DNA from: Comamonas aquatica NBRC 14918
GTDB lineage: Bacteria; Pseudomonadota; Gammaproteobacteria; Burkholderiales; Burkholderiaceae_C
Reading direction: 5' to 3'
Assembly: GCF_000739875.1 (NCBI RefSeq)
Contig: NZ_BBJR01000001.1
Location: forward strand, 1-64,000
Length of the DNA: 64,000 bases
The position numbers and the translations under genes are program-made. Each line of letters opens with the position of its first letter. Position 1 is the stretch's first letter. This document shows, in pieces, positions 21,035-28,902 of this stretch. The notes below the pieces were generated by a model, which saw only the letters and a program-made list of their open reading frames with translations, had not been told where the DNA came from and did not search any database.

Positions 21035-22249
21035 ATGCCTGCATCCATCCACGCAGCCCCCCTCCCCCTGGCGGGGGTCCGCGTCCTTGACCTGTCCCGC
21101 GTGCTGGCCGGCCCCATGTGCGCCATGGCCCTGGCCGACCTGGGCGCCGACGTCATCAAGGTCGAGCACCCGGCCCGCGGCGACGACACCCGCGACTGGG
21201 GCGTGCGCGTCGGCACGCGCAACACCTCCTACTTCAACAGCGCCAACCGCAACAAACGCTCCATCACCCTGGACCTGCAAAGCCCGCAAGGCGCGCAGAT
21301 CGCCAAGGACCTGGCGGCGCAGTGCGACGTGGTGATCCAGAACTTCAAGGTCGGCGGCGCCGAAAAGCTGGGCCTGGGCTATGAGCAGCTGCAGGCACTG
21401 AACCCGCGGCTGGTGTACTGCTCGATCTCGGGCTATGCCCGCTTCACGCCCGAGGCCCAGCGCCCCGGCTACGACCTGGTGGTGCAGGGCGAATCGGGGG
21501 TCATGGCCACCAATGGCGAATACGGCCAGGGCCCGCTGAAGTTCGGCGTGGCCGCCGTGGACATGTTCACGGGCATGTACTCCGCCCAGGCCATCCTGGC
21601 GGCCCTGTTCGCCCGCCAGCACAGCGGCCAGGGCCGCCATGTGCAGATGGCCCTGTACGACTGCGGGGTGATGATCACCTCCTACTACGGCATGGAAGCC
21701 CTGCTCAAGGACGGGGACCCGCCCAAGTTCGGCAATGCCCACCCGTCCATCGTGCCCTACGGCGTGTTCGAGGCCGCCGACGGCCCGCTGGTCATCACCG
21801 TGGGCAACAACGGCCAGTTCCAGCGCTTTTGCCAGGACGTGATCCAGCGCCCCGACTGGGCGGCCGACGAGCGCTTTGCCACCAACACCGGCCGCTCGAC
21901 CCACCGCGAGCTGCTGCTGCCGCAGATCCGCCAGGCCCTGCAGGGCTTCACGCGGGCCGAGCTGCTGGAGCGCCTGGTGCGCGCGCAGATTCCCTGCGGC
22001 GAGGTGCTGGGCATGCTGGACGCGCTGCAGTCCGAGCGCACCGCCCAGGCCGGCCTGCTGCACCGCTACGACGATGCCGAAGCCGGCACCCAGGCCGTGC
22101 TGGCCCCGCCCTATGCCATGGACGGCCAACGCCTGCCCGTGCGCCGCCCGCCCCCGCACCTGGGCGAGCACACCCACAGCGTGCTGCAGGAGCTGCTGCA
22201 GCTGGACACCGCGGCCCTGGCCGCATTGCAGGAAAACGGCGTCATCTGA
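21035..22249 (+). CDS. CaiB/BaiF family (class III) CoA-transferase
   Basis: 404 residues. The start LAGVRVLDLSRVLAGPMCAM, followed by DLGADVIKVEHPARGDDTRD and RNKRSITLDLQ, is diagnostic. D147 in GYDLVVQGESG is the expected catalytic aspartate that forms the acyl anhydride. These enzymes move CoA between organic acids such as succinate, formate, oxalate or carnitine derivatives. The Bug-type solute-binding gene 31 bases downstream and the divergent LysR suggest uptake and activation of one carboxylic acid; which one cannot be said. Confidence 0.93.
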   Translation: MPASIHAAPLPLAGVRVLDLSRVLAGPMCAMALADLGADVIKVEHPARGDDTRDWGVRVGTRNTSYFNSANRNKRSITLDLQSPQGAQIAKDLAAQCDVVIQNFKVGGAEKLGLGYEQLQALNPRLVYCSISGYARFTPEAQRPGYDLVVQGESGVMATNGEYGQGPLKFGVAAVDMFTGMYSAQAILAALFARQHSGQGRHVQMALYDCGVMITSYYGMEALLKDGDPPKFGNAHPSIVPYGVFEAADGPLVITVGNNGQFQRFCQDVIQRPDWAADERFATNTGRSTHRELLLPQIRQALQGFTRAELLERLVRAQIPCGEVLGMLDALQSERTAQAGLLHRYDDAEAGTQAVLAPPYAMDGQRLPVRRPPPHLGEHTHSVLQELLQLDTAALAALQENGVI

Positions 22250-22280
22250 CGCCCGTGTTTGTACAACAAGGAGACATCGC

Positions 22281-23279
22281 ATGAACCCCTCATCCATCCG
22301 CCGCCGCCAGTTGCTGGCCTGGAGTGCCGCCGCCCCGCTGCTGGGCTGGACCGGCTACAGCCGGGCCCAGGGCGCCTGGCCCAGCAAGATCATCAAGATG
22401 GTCGTGGCCTTCCCCGCGGGCGGCCCCACCGACACGGCGGCGCGCATCGTGGCGCAGAAGCTGAGTGAGCGCCTGGGCCAGCAGATCATCATCGAGAACA
22501 AGCCCGGCGCCTCCGGCTCCATCGGCACCGCCAGCTTCATCAAGAGCCCGGCCGACGGCTACAACCTGTCCATGTTCGGCATGCCGGCCCTGCTGGCACC
22601 GCTGATGTACAAGAACAATGCCTACGACGTGACCAAGGACTTCGCCGCCGTCGCCACCGTCTACGACCTGCCCATGGCGATCGTGGTCAACCCCGCGGTG
22701 ATTCCGGGCGTGGACGACCTGGCCGGCCTGATCCGTTTCATCAAGGAGAGCAAGGAGCCGCTGAACTTCACCAGCTCGGGCACCGGCAGCTTCGGCCACC
22801 TGGCGATGGAGCAGCTCAAGGAACTGGGCAAGTTCGACCTGATGCACGTGCCCTACCGTGGCAGCGCCCCGGCCGTGGCGGACCTGCTGGGCGGGCAGAT
22901 CGGCATCATGTTTGCCGACGTGGTGGCGGCCCTGCCCCACATCCATGCCGGCAAGCTCAAGGCCATCGCCCTCAGCTCGCCCAACGCCAAGGCCTTGCTG
23001 CCCAAGACCAGGACCGTGTCCGAACAAGGCTTCCCGGGCTTTGACTTCGACTCCTGGGGTGGCCTGATTGCCCCCCTGGGCACGCCCCAAGCCATTCTTG
23101 ACCGCATCGCCAGCGAGACGCGCGACATCGTGGCCAAGGACAAGGAACTGCAGCAAAAGCTGCTGACGGCCGGCGCGATCGCCTCGTTCCAGGACGGCAA
23201 GCAGATGCAGGCGCGCCTGAACAAGGACTACGAGCGCTGGAGCGCCATCGTCAAGGCCAAGGGCATCAGCGCCACCTAA
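22281..23279 (+). CDS. Bug/TctC-family tripartite tricarboxylate solute-binding protein
   Basis: 332 residues from ATG 22281, with AAGGAGA seven bases upstream. The signal peptide begins with several arginines (SIRRRQLLAWSAAAPLLGW) and could use Tat or Sec. The mature protein has KMVVAFPAGGPTDTAARIVA, NKPGASGSIGTA, and VPYRGSAPAVADLLGGQIGI, the ligand-cradle motifs of Bug proteins. They bind carboxylates in the periplasm. The TctA/TctB membrane subunits are not adjacent, as is usual for the many orphan Bug genes of Burkholderiales. It is co-directional with the CoA-transferase and ends in a strong terminator. Confidence 0.93.
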   Translation: MNPSSIRRRQLLAWSAAAPLLGWTGYSRAQGAWPSKIIKMVVAFPAGGPTDTAARIVAQKLSERLGQQIIIENKPGASGSIGTASFIKSPADGYNLSMFGMPALLAPLMYKNNAYDVTKDFAAVATVYDLPMAIVVNPAVIPGVDDLAGLIRFIKESKEPLNFTSSGTGSFGHLAMEQLKELGKFDLMHVPYRGSAPAVADLLGGQIGIMFADVVAALPHIHAGKLKAIALSSPNAKALLPKTRTVSEQGFPGFDFDSWGGLIAPLGTPQAILDRIASETRDIVAKDKELQQKLLTAGAIASFQDGKQMQARLNKDYERWSAIVKAKGISAT

Positions 23280-23304
23280 TCCCCGCCACAGAACGCAGCC
23301 CCCA

Positions 23305-23339
23305 AGCCATCCCCGAGCCACATGGGGATGGCTTTTTTT
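23305..23339 (+). terminator. Intrinsic terminator after the Bug gene
   Basis: AGCCATCCCC, nine-base loop, GGGGATGGCT, running into seven T. It closes the CoA-transferase/Bug operon. Confidence 0.9.
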
Positions 23340-23412
23340 GGCTGGCCCACGCCGGGGCGCAGGGCCTGGAGCAACCACAGCCAGGCACCCGCAGGCGCGC
23401 GCCGGGTCGCCG

Positions 23413-23748
23413 TCAGGCCGAAGCGGCCTGGGCCCAGTCGGCGTAACGGTTCAGGATGCGCTGCACCTGGCCGTGGGTCCACGGCCCGCCCTTGGCGGCG
23501 GGAATGCCGCGCGCGTTGAGCAGCTCGGCCATCTTGCGGTGCGTCAGGCCCTGCGCCACGAATTCGGCAAACAGCGCTGCGTGCTGCTTGGCAAAAGCGT
23601 CTGCGGCGCTCTTGCGCTTTTCCACCGTGGCGCGCAGGTTGTCCGCGCCGGCCTTGCCCAGTTGCACACCGCGGGCCTTGGCCTCGCTCAGCGCCTGGCG
23701 CGTGCGGCGGCTGATGGCGGCATCCACCTGCTTGGGAGCATCGTTCAT
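23413..23748 (-). CDS. Recombinase-like protein lacking the catalytic domain
   Basis: 111 residues. RRTRQALSEAKARGVQLGKA resembles the helix that leaves the catalytic domain of serine recombinases, and MAELLNARGIPAAKGGPWTH followed by GQVQRILNRY resembles the DNA-binding Recombinase/HTH part. The resolvase catalytic domain with its serine is absent: the protein starts at what would be its end. The ATG is three bases after the moaD stop (TGA, GCC, ATG), which implies translational coupling. It could be a stable helix-turn-helix protein derived from a recombinase or a decaying remnant; the intact frame and neighbour-like codon use favour the former. Confidence 0.7.
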   Translation of the reverse strand: MNDAPKQVDAAISRRTRQALSEAKARGVQLGKAGADNLRATVEKRKSAADAFAKQHAALFAEFVAQGLTHRKMAELLNARGIPAAKGGPWTHGQVQRILNRYADWAQAASA

Positions 23749-23751
23749 GGC

Positions 23752-24003
23752 TCAGCCCCCGGTGACAGGGGGAAAGAACGCGACTTCATCGCCGGCCTTC
23801 AGGGGCGCATCGCCCTGGCACAGGTCCTGGTTCAGGGCCATGCGCACGGCCTTGCCCGGGGCCAGGGCGGCCGCAGCCGCGGGGCTGCGGGCCATCAGCG
23901 CCTCGCGCAGCGCCCCCACGGTGGTGGCACTGGTCTGCAGCGCTTCGCTGCCGGTGCCCATGGCCTCGCGGATGGAGGCAAAGTAACGCACGGTGATATT
24001 CAT
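23752..24003 (-). CDS. moaD: Molybdopterin synthase sulfur-carrier subunit MoaD
   Basis: 83 residues, ubiquitin-like fold. The N-terminus MNITVRYFASIREAMG and the C-terminus DEVAFFPPVTGG are typical; the final Gly-Gly is adenylated and thiocarboxylated so that sulfur can be passed to the pterin in MoaE. The start ATG is 20 bases after the moeA stop, and the stop is almost joined to the next start. It belongs to the mobB-moeA-moaD operon, while moaE is 4.5 kb away. Confidence 0.96.
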   Translation of the reverse strand: MNITVRYFASIREAMGTGSEALQTSATTVGALREALMARSPAAAAALAPGKAVRMALNQDLCQGDAPLKAGDEVAFFPPVTGG

Positions 24004-24023
24004 AGAGTTGCTCTCCGGGATGC

Positions 24024-25268
24024 TCACATCAACTCGGTGAAGGGGATGAAGCGCACGCTGTCGCCGGGCTGGATGGGCGTCAGCGGCGGGTTGTCGATCA
24101 GGCCATCGCCCCACACGGTCGAGGTCAGCACGCCCGAGCCCTGGTTGCCAAACAGCTGCAGCCCCCCTTGTCCATCGTGGCGCGCGCGCAGGAACTCGCG
24201 GCGCTTTTCCAGCTTGGGCCAGGCGAACTGCGCGGTGACCGTCGTGGCCCTGGGGGCGACGTCCTGCAGGCCTTGCAGGCGCAGGACAAAGGGCCGCACC
24301 AGCAGCAGGAAGGTGATGAAGCTGGAGACCGGGTTGCCGGGCAGGCCCATGAAATGCGCCACGCCCTGGCTGGCATCCTGGCCGTTGCGGAACACCTGGC
24401 CATACGCAAACGGCTTGCCGGGCTTCATGGAAATCATCCACAGGTTCAACTTGCCCTGCTGCTCCACGGCCGGCTTGACGTGGTCTTCCTCGCCCACGGA
24501 CACGCCGGCGCTGGACAGTACCAGGTCGCAGTCCTGGGCCACGCGGTGAATGGCCTCGACGGTCTGCGCGCGGTGGTCGGGCAGGATGCCGCCATCCACC
24601 ACCTCGCAGCCCAGGCGCTGCAGCAGCGCGCGCAGGAAGTAGCGGTTGCTGTTGTAGATGCTGCCGGGGCGCATGTCCTGCGGAGCCACGGTGCCGGGCA
24701 GCACCAGCTCGTCCCCCGTGGAGAACAGCGCCACGCGCGGCTTGCGGCCCACGGGCAGCGTGGCCATGCCGATGCTGGCGGCCAGTCCGATGGCGGCGGG
24801 CGTCAAGCGCGTGCCGGCGGCCAGCACGGTGCTGGCCAGGGCAATATCTTCGCCCGCACGGCGAATGTTCTGGCCCGGCTTGGGCACCGCGTTGAACTGC
24901 ACGCGGCCGTCTGTCAGCACGGTGGTGTCTTCCTGCATCAGCACCGCGTCGGCACCGGGGGGCACGGGGGCGCCGGTGAAGATGCGGGCCACGCTGCCGG
25001 GCTGCAGTTCGGTGCCGACATGGCCGGCAGGGATGCGCTGGCTCACGGGCAGGGCCACGCCAGCGGCGGGGAGGTCGGCCACGCGCACGGCGTAGCCATC
25101 CATGGCGGAGTTGTCCTGGGGTGGCACCTGCAGGGCCGAGGTGCAATCGGCACGCAGCACGCGGCCATCGGCGTTGAACAGGTCGACATGCTCCACGCCC
25201 AGCGGCAGGGCCTGGGCCAGTACGGCGGCCAGGGCTTCGTCCAGGGTGGTCAGGGCTTGGGGCTTCAC
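24024..25268 (-). CDS. moeA: Molybdopterin molybdotransferase MoeA
   Basis: 414 residues. MoeA inserts molybdate into adenylylated molybdopterin. The GTG start at 25268 overlaps the mobB stop by four bases (GTGA), typical of coupled translation. Key blocks are DNSAMDGYAVR near the N-terminus, PGADAVLMQEDT, FSTGDELVLPG, SSAGVSVGEEDHVK and GLPGNPVSSFITF. The domains run in the usual MoeA order (linker/domain 2, MogA-like domain 3, C-terminal domain 4). It lies between mobB and moaD in one operon. Confidence 0.96.
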   Translation of the reverse strand: MKPQALTTLDEALAAVLAQALPLGVEHVDLFNADGRVLRADCTSALQVPPQDNSAMDGYAVRVADLPAAGVALPVSQRIPAGHVGTELQPGSVARIFTGAPVPPGADAVLMQEDTTVLTDGRVQFNAVPKPGQNIRRAGEDIALASTVLAAGTRLTPAAIGLAASIGMATLPVGRKPRVALFSTGDELVLPGTVAPQDMRPGSIYNSNRYFLRALLQRLGCEVVDGGILPDHRAQTVEAIHRVAQDCDLVLSSAGVSVGEEDHVKPAVEQQGKLNLWMISMKPGKPFAYGQVFRNGQDASQGVAHFMGLPGNPVSSFITFLLLVRPFVLRLQGLQDVAPRATTVTAQFAWPKLEKRREFLRARHDGQGGLQLFGNQGSGVLTSTVWGDGLIDNPPLTPIQPGDSVRFIPFTELM

Positions 25269-25828
25269 GCGTGCTCTCCTTGTGGGCGACGGTATTCAAA
25301 ACGGCTGGCATTGGCCAGCATCCAGTCCGCGATCTGTGCGGGCTGGTTCATGTCGAGCAACTGCACATGGGCCGGCGGCTGCTGAGGCAGGGCCGCCGCA
25401 TCGTCGGTGGCCAGCGCCACCACATGCGGATCCTCGGGAAAGCGCAGGGGCTTGGCGGGCTTGCCACTGGCGGGGTCGGGCTGGCGCCAGATTTCCACCT
25501 TGGGCAGGTCGCCGTGTTTGAAGCCTTCGATCAGCACCCAGTCGACCTGGGGGCTCAGCTCGGCCAGCATGGCATGCACGTCCAGGTCCTGCGCGGTGCT
25601 GAACTCGCGCACCAGGGCCAGGCGCCGGTCGCAGACCAGCAGCACCTCCTGGGCACCGGCCTGGCGGTGGCGCCAGCTGTCCTTGCCCGGCAGGTCGATG
25701 TCCACGTCGTGGTGGGCGTGCTTGATGGTGGACACGGTCTGCCCACGCGCACGCAGTGCGGCGATCAGGTGCTCCAGCAGGGTGGTCTTGCCGGCGCCGG
25801 AGTAAGCGGCAAAGCCCAAGGCTTTCAT
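25265..25828 (-). CDS. mobB: Molybdopterin-guanine dinucleotide biosynthesis adaptor MobB
   Basis: 187 residues. P-loop GFAAYSGAGKTTLL with K14 binds GTP; DVDIDLPGKDSWRHRQAGA and DWVLIEGFKHGDLPKVEI are the conserved MobB segments. MobB is thought to help MobA attach GMP to molybdopterin; mobA is not in the window. Its stop overlaps the moeA start. Upstream is a 79-base gap containing a perfect hairpin after the thrC stop. Confidence 0.93.
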   Translation of the reverse strand: MKALGFAAYSGAGKTTLLEHLIAALRARGQTVSTIKHAHHDVDIDLPGKDSWRHRQAGAQEVLLVCDRRLALVREFSTAQDLDVHAMLAELSPQVDWVLIEGFKHGDLPKVEIWRQPDPASGKPAKPLRFPEDPHVVALATDDAAALPQQPPAHVQLLDMNQPAQIADWMLANASRFEYRRPQGEHA

Positions 25829-25854
25829 GCGTTGTGCTCTCTTCCAAATAGCAA

Positions 25855-25879
25855 CCGGCGCTTGTGGAACAAGCGCCGG
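25855..25879. repeat. Perfect 11-bp hairpin after thrC
   Basis: CCGGCGCTTGT, three-base loop, ACAAGCGCCGG, in the thrC-mobB gap. There is no T-run, so it is not a classical terminator; it has the GCGCTTG core of the dispersed repeat family and could stabilise the upstream message. Confidence 0.65.
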
Positions 25880-25907
25880 CGCTCAGTTTCATGCCTAAAG
25901 CCCAGGC

Positions 25908-27332
25908 TCAGTCGCAGTGCTGCTGAATATAGGCTTTGACCTTTTCCACATCCGCCGGCATGACCACCACACGCTTGGGCAGGTCTTCGATGCCGTCGAA
26001 CTTGGCGGGACGCTCGGGCTGGCGGCCCAGGGCTTCCTCGATGGTGGCCGCGAACTTGATCGGCAGGGCGGTTTCCAGCACCAGCATGGGCTCGTGGCGC
26101 AGGTGCTCACGGGCCACCTTCACGCCGTCGGCGGTGTGGGTGTCGATCATCTGGCCCAGACGCTGGTAGCAGTCCTTGATGGTAGCCAAACGGTCGGCGT
26201 GCGTGCTCTTGCCGCTGACAAAGCCGTACTTCAGGGCCGCATCCTGGAAGCAGGCGTCCTGGCTCAGGTCGAACTTGCCTTGCTTGGCTACGCCTTCGGC
26301 AAACAGCGCCTGGGTGCGCGCGCCATCCCGGCCGACCAGGTCGAACACAAAGCGCTCGAAATTACTGGCCTTGGAAATGTCCATGGACGGGCTGGAGGTC
26401 TCGTAGGTGTTGACCGCGCCGCGCACCTGGTAGACGCCGGTGCGGAAGAATTCGTCCAGCACGTCGTTCTCGTTGGTGGCAACCACCAGCTGGGCAATCG
26501 GCAGGCCCATCTGGCGCGCCACATGGCCGGCGCAGATGTTGCCGAAGTTGCCCGAAGGCACGGTGAAGCTGACCTTCTCTTCGTTGCGGGCCGTCGCCTG
26601 CAGGTAGCCGGCAAAGTAGTACACCACCTGGGCCAGCAGACGCGCCCAGTTGATGGAGTTGACGGTGCCGATCTTGTACTTGGCCTTGAAGGCGTGGTCG
26701 TTGGACACGGCCTTGACGATGTCCTGGCAGTCGTCGAACACGCCTTCGATGGCGATGTTGTGGATGTTGGCGTCCTGCAGGCTGAACATCTGCGCCTGCT
26801 GGAAGGGGCTCATGCGGCCGTGGGGGCTGGTCATGAACACGCGCACACCCTGCTTGCCGCGCATGGCGTACTCGGCCGCGCTGCCGGTGTCGCCGGAGGT
26901 GGCGCCCAGGATGTTCAGCGTTTCGCCACGGCGGGTCAGCTCGTACTCGAACAGGTTGCCCAGCAGCTGCATGGCCATGTCCTTGAAGGCCAGCGTGGGG
27001 CCGTTGGACAGGGCTTCAATCCGCAAATTGCCTTCCAGCGTGCGCACGGGCACGATGGCCTCGGTGCCAAAGACTTCCTGGGTGTACGTCTTGGCGCACA
27101 GGGCGCGCAGGTCGTCGGCAGGGATGTCGTCGATGTACAGCGACAGGATCTCGAACGCCAGCGCGGCATAGCCCTGGGTGGCCAGCGTGGTGCGCAGCTG
27201 GGTCAGCTTCGCATCGTCGATCTGGGGGTACTCGACCGGCAGGTACAGGCCGCCATCGGGCGCCAAGCCTTCGAGCAGGATGTCGCAAAAGCGTTTGCGG
27301 TCGGCATGACCGCGGGTGGACAGATAAAGCAT
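25908..27332 (-). CDS. thrC: Threonine synthase
   Basis: 474 residues, the long form usual in proteobacteria. It converts O-phosphohomoserine to threonine with pyridoxal phosphate. The N-terminal MLYLSTRG and K117 in SNGPTLAFKDMAMQ (Schiff-base lysine) are diagnostic, as are ILGATSGDTGSAAEYAMRG and VPSGNFGNICAGHVA. It follows hom by 162 bases on the same strand; that spacer carries a palindromic element. It probably shares a long transcript alaA-hom-thrC-mobB-moeA-moaD, though the spacer elements could split it. Confidence 0.97.
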   Translation of the reverse strand: MLYLSTRGHADRKRFCDILLEGLAPDGGLYLPVEYPQIDDAKLTQLRTTLATQGYAALAFEILSLYIDDIPADDLRALCAKTYTQEVFGTEAIVPVRTLEGNLRIEALSNGPTLAFKDMAMQLLGNLFEYELTRRGETLNILGATSGDTGSAAEYAMRGKQGVRVFMTSPHGRMSPFQQAQMFSLQDANIHNIAIEGVFDDCQDIVKAVSNDHAFKAKYKIGTVNSINWARLLAQVVYYFAGYLQATARNEEKVSFTVPSGNFGNICAGHVARQMGLPIAQLVVATNENDVLDEFFRTGVYQVRGAVNTYETSSPSMDISKASNFERFVFDLVGRDGARTQALFAEGVAKQGKFDLSQDACFQDAALKYGFVSGKSTHADRLATIKDCYQRLGQMIDTHTADGVKVAREHLRHEPMLVLETALPIKFAATIEEALGRQPERPAKFDGIEDLPKRVVVMPADVEKVKAYIQQHCD

Positions 27333-27394
27333 GGTGCTTCCTCGTCAATATTCGAATCAAAAGCCCCAACACAGTGTCCACGCCAACTTTCGCT

Positions 27395-27490
27395 GGGGAC
27401 ACCGCGCAAAGGCCGCTCCGCCGCACTGGTGTCGTCCCCCTCCAGCGCGCAGCGCCAGCGAGGGGGAAGGCGCACAGCGCCTCAGGGGGA
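27395..27490. repeat. Palindromic intergenic element between hom and thrC
   Basis: Contains CCCCCTC (27436-27442) facing GAGGGGG (27460-27466) and AGGCGC / GCGCCT (27468-27473, 27477-27482) around three bases. I recall similar CCCCCTC...GAGGGGG elements as multicopy in Comamonadaceae genomes; only one copy is seen in this window. Confidence 0.5.
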
Positions 27491-27494
27491 GCGC

Positions 27495-28829
27495 TTAGTT
27501 CAGCTCTTCTTTGCGGATGCGCGTGATCGGCGCCAGCACGGTGGGCAGCCCCTGGATTTCAGCCAGCGCCTTGTCCATATCGCCTTCGCGCGTGTCGTGG
27601 GTCAGGATGATCAGGTCGGTCTGGGTCGAACCTTCGCCGCCCACTTCATCGGCTTCGCGCTGCAGCACGGCGTCGATGCTGATGCCGGCATTGGCCAGCA
27701 GCGTGGTGATCTTGGCCAGCACACCGGCCTCATCGGCCACGCGGATGCGCAGGTAGTAGCTGGTGACCACCTCGGCCATGGGCAGCACGGGCAGTTCCTT
27801 GCCGGCAGCACCCAGGGTGCTGCTTTGGAAGGCCAGGGGCGGCACGCTGTGGGCAAGGTCCGCGCCGTGCAGGCGGGCGATGTCCACCAGGTCGGCAATC
27901 ACGGCCGACGCAGTGGGCTCGGAGCCCGCGCCCTTGCCGTAGTACAACGTGGTGCCCACGGCGTCGCCGTTCACCACCACGGCGTTCATCGCGCCTTCGA
28001 CGTTGGCGATCAGGCGCTTGGAGGGCACCAGCGAGGGGTGCACACGCAGCTCGATGCCCTTGTCCGTGCGCTTGGTGATGCCCAGCAGCTTGATGCGGTA
28101 GCCCAGCTGTTCGGCGTACTTGATGTCGGCGCCCGCCAGCTTGGTGATGCCTTCCACATAGGCCTTGTCGAACTGCACGGGGATGCCAAAGGCAATCGCG
28201 CTCATCAGCGTGGCCTTGTGCGCGGCGTCCACGCCTTCGATATCGAAGGTGGGATCGGCTTCGGCATAGCCCAGGCGTTGTGCTTCTTTCAGCACCACGT
28301 CGAAGTCCAGGCCCTTGTCGCGCATTTCGGACAGGATGAAGTTGGTCGTGCCGTTGATGATGCCGGCCACCCACTGGATCTGGTTGGCGGTCAGGCCTTC
28401 GCGCAGCGCCTTGATGATGGGGATGCCACCGGCCACGGCGGCTTCGTAGGCCACGATCACGCCCTTTTCGGCCGCCGCCTTGAAGATTTCGGAGCCGTGC
28501 ACGGCCAGCAGCGCCTTGTTGGCGGTCACCACGTGCTTGCCCGCGGCAATCGCTTCCAGCACCAGGGCCTTGGCGATGCCGTAGCCGCCGATCAGCTCGA
28601 CCACCACGTCGATGTCGGGGTTGGCGATGATGGCGCGGGCATCGCCCACCACCTGGACGGCATCACCGACGACTTGCTTGGCGCGCGTGGTATCCAAGTC
28701 GGCCACCATGGCAATCTCAATGCCACGACCCGCGCGGCGGCGGATCTCTTCCTGGTTGCGCTGCAGCACGTTGAAAGTGCCGCTGCCCACGGTGCCAATG
28801 CCCAACAGGCCTACTTGGATCGGTTTCAT
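27495..28829 (-). CDS. hom: Homoserine dehydrogenase
   Basis: 444 residues. It reduces aspartate semialdehyde to homoserine. The NAD(P) site is VGLLGIGTVGSGTFNVL; the catalytic-domain blocks AAVAGGIPIIKALREGL, GIINGTTNFILSEM and EADPTFDIEGVDAAHKA follow. The C-terminal 90 residues form an ACT domain (YYLRIRVADEAGVLAKITTL), so threonine feedback is likely. It is monofunctional, without an aspartokinase domain. It follows alaA by 73 bases and precedes thrC. Confidence 0.97.
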   Translation of the reverse strand: MKPIQVGLLGIGTVGSGTFNVLQRNQEEIRRRAGRGIEIAMVADLDTTRAKQVVGDAVQVVGDARAIIANPDIDVVVELIGGYGIAKALVLEAIAAGKHVVTANKALLAVHGSEIFKAAAEKGVIVAYEAAVAGGIPIIKALREGLTANQIQWVAGIINGTTNFILSEMRDKGLDFDVVLKEAQRLGYAEADPTFDIEGVDAAHKATLMSAIAFGIPVQFDKAYVEGITKLAGADIKYAEQLGYRIKLLGITKRTDKGIELRVHPSLVPSKRLIANVEGAMNAVVVNGDAVGTTLYYGKGAGSEPTASAVIADLVDIARLHGADLAHSVPPLAFQSSTLGAAGKELPVLPMAEVVTSYYLRIRVADEAGVLAKITTLLANAGISIDAVLQREADEVGGEGSTQTDLIILTHDTREGDMDKALAEIQGLPTVLAPITRIRKEELN

Positions 28830-28849
28830 AGTCTCATTACGCTTTCACG

Positions 28850-28900
28850 TCAAAAAGGGCTGCAGCGCTTATGGGGTCTGCGCTTACAGCTATCAAAAAT
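28850..28900. repeat. Degenerate copy of the dispersed intergenic repeat
   Basis: GGGCTGCAGCGCTTA ... TGCGCTTACAGCTATCAAAA in the alaA-hom gap. It shares the GCGCTTA and CAGCTATCAA words with the copy near 8632. Confidence 0.5.
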
Positions 28901-28902
28901 GC

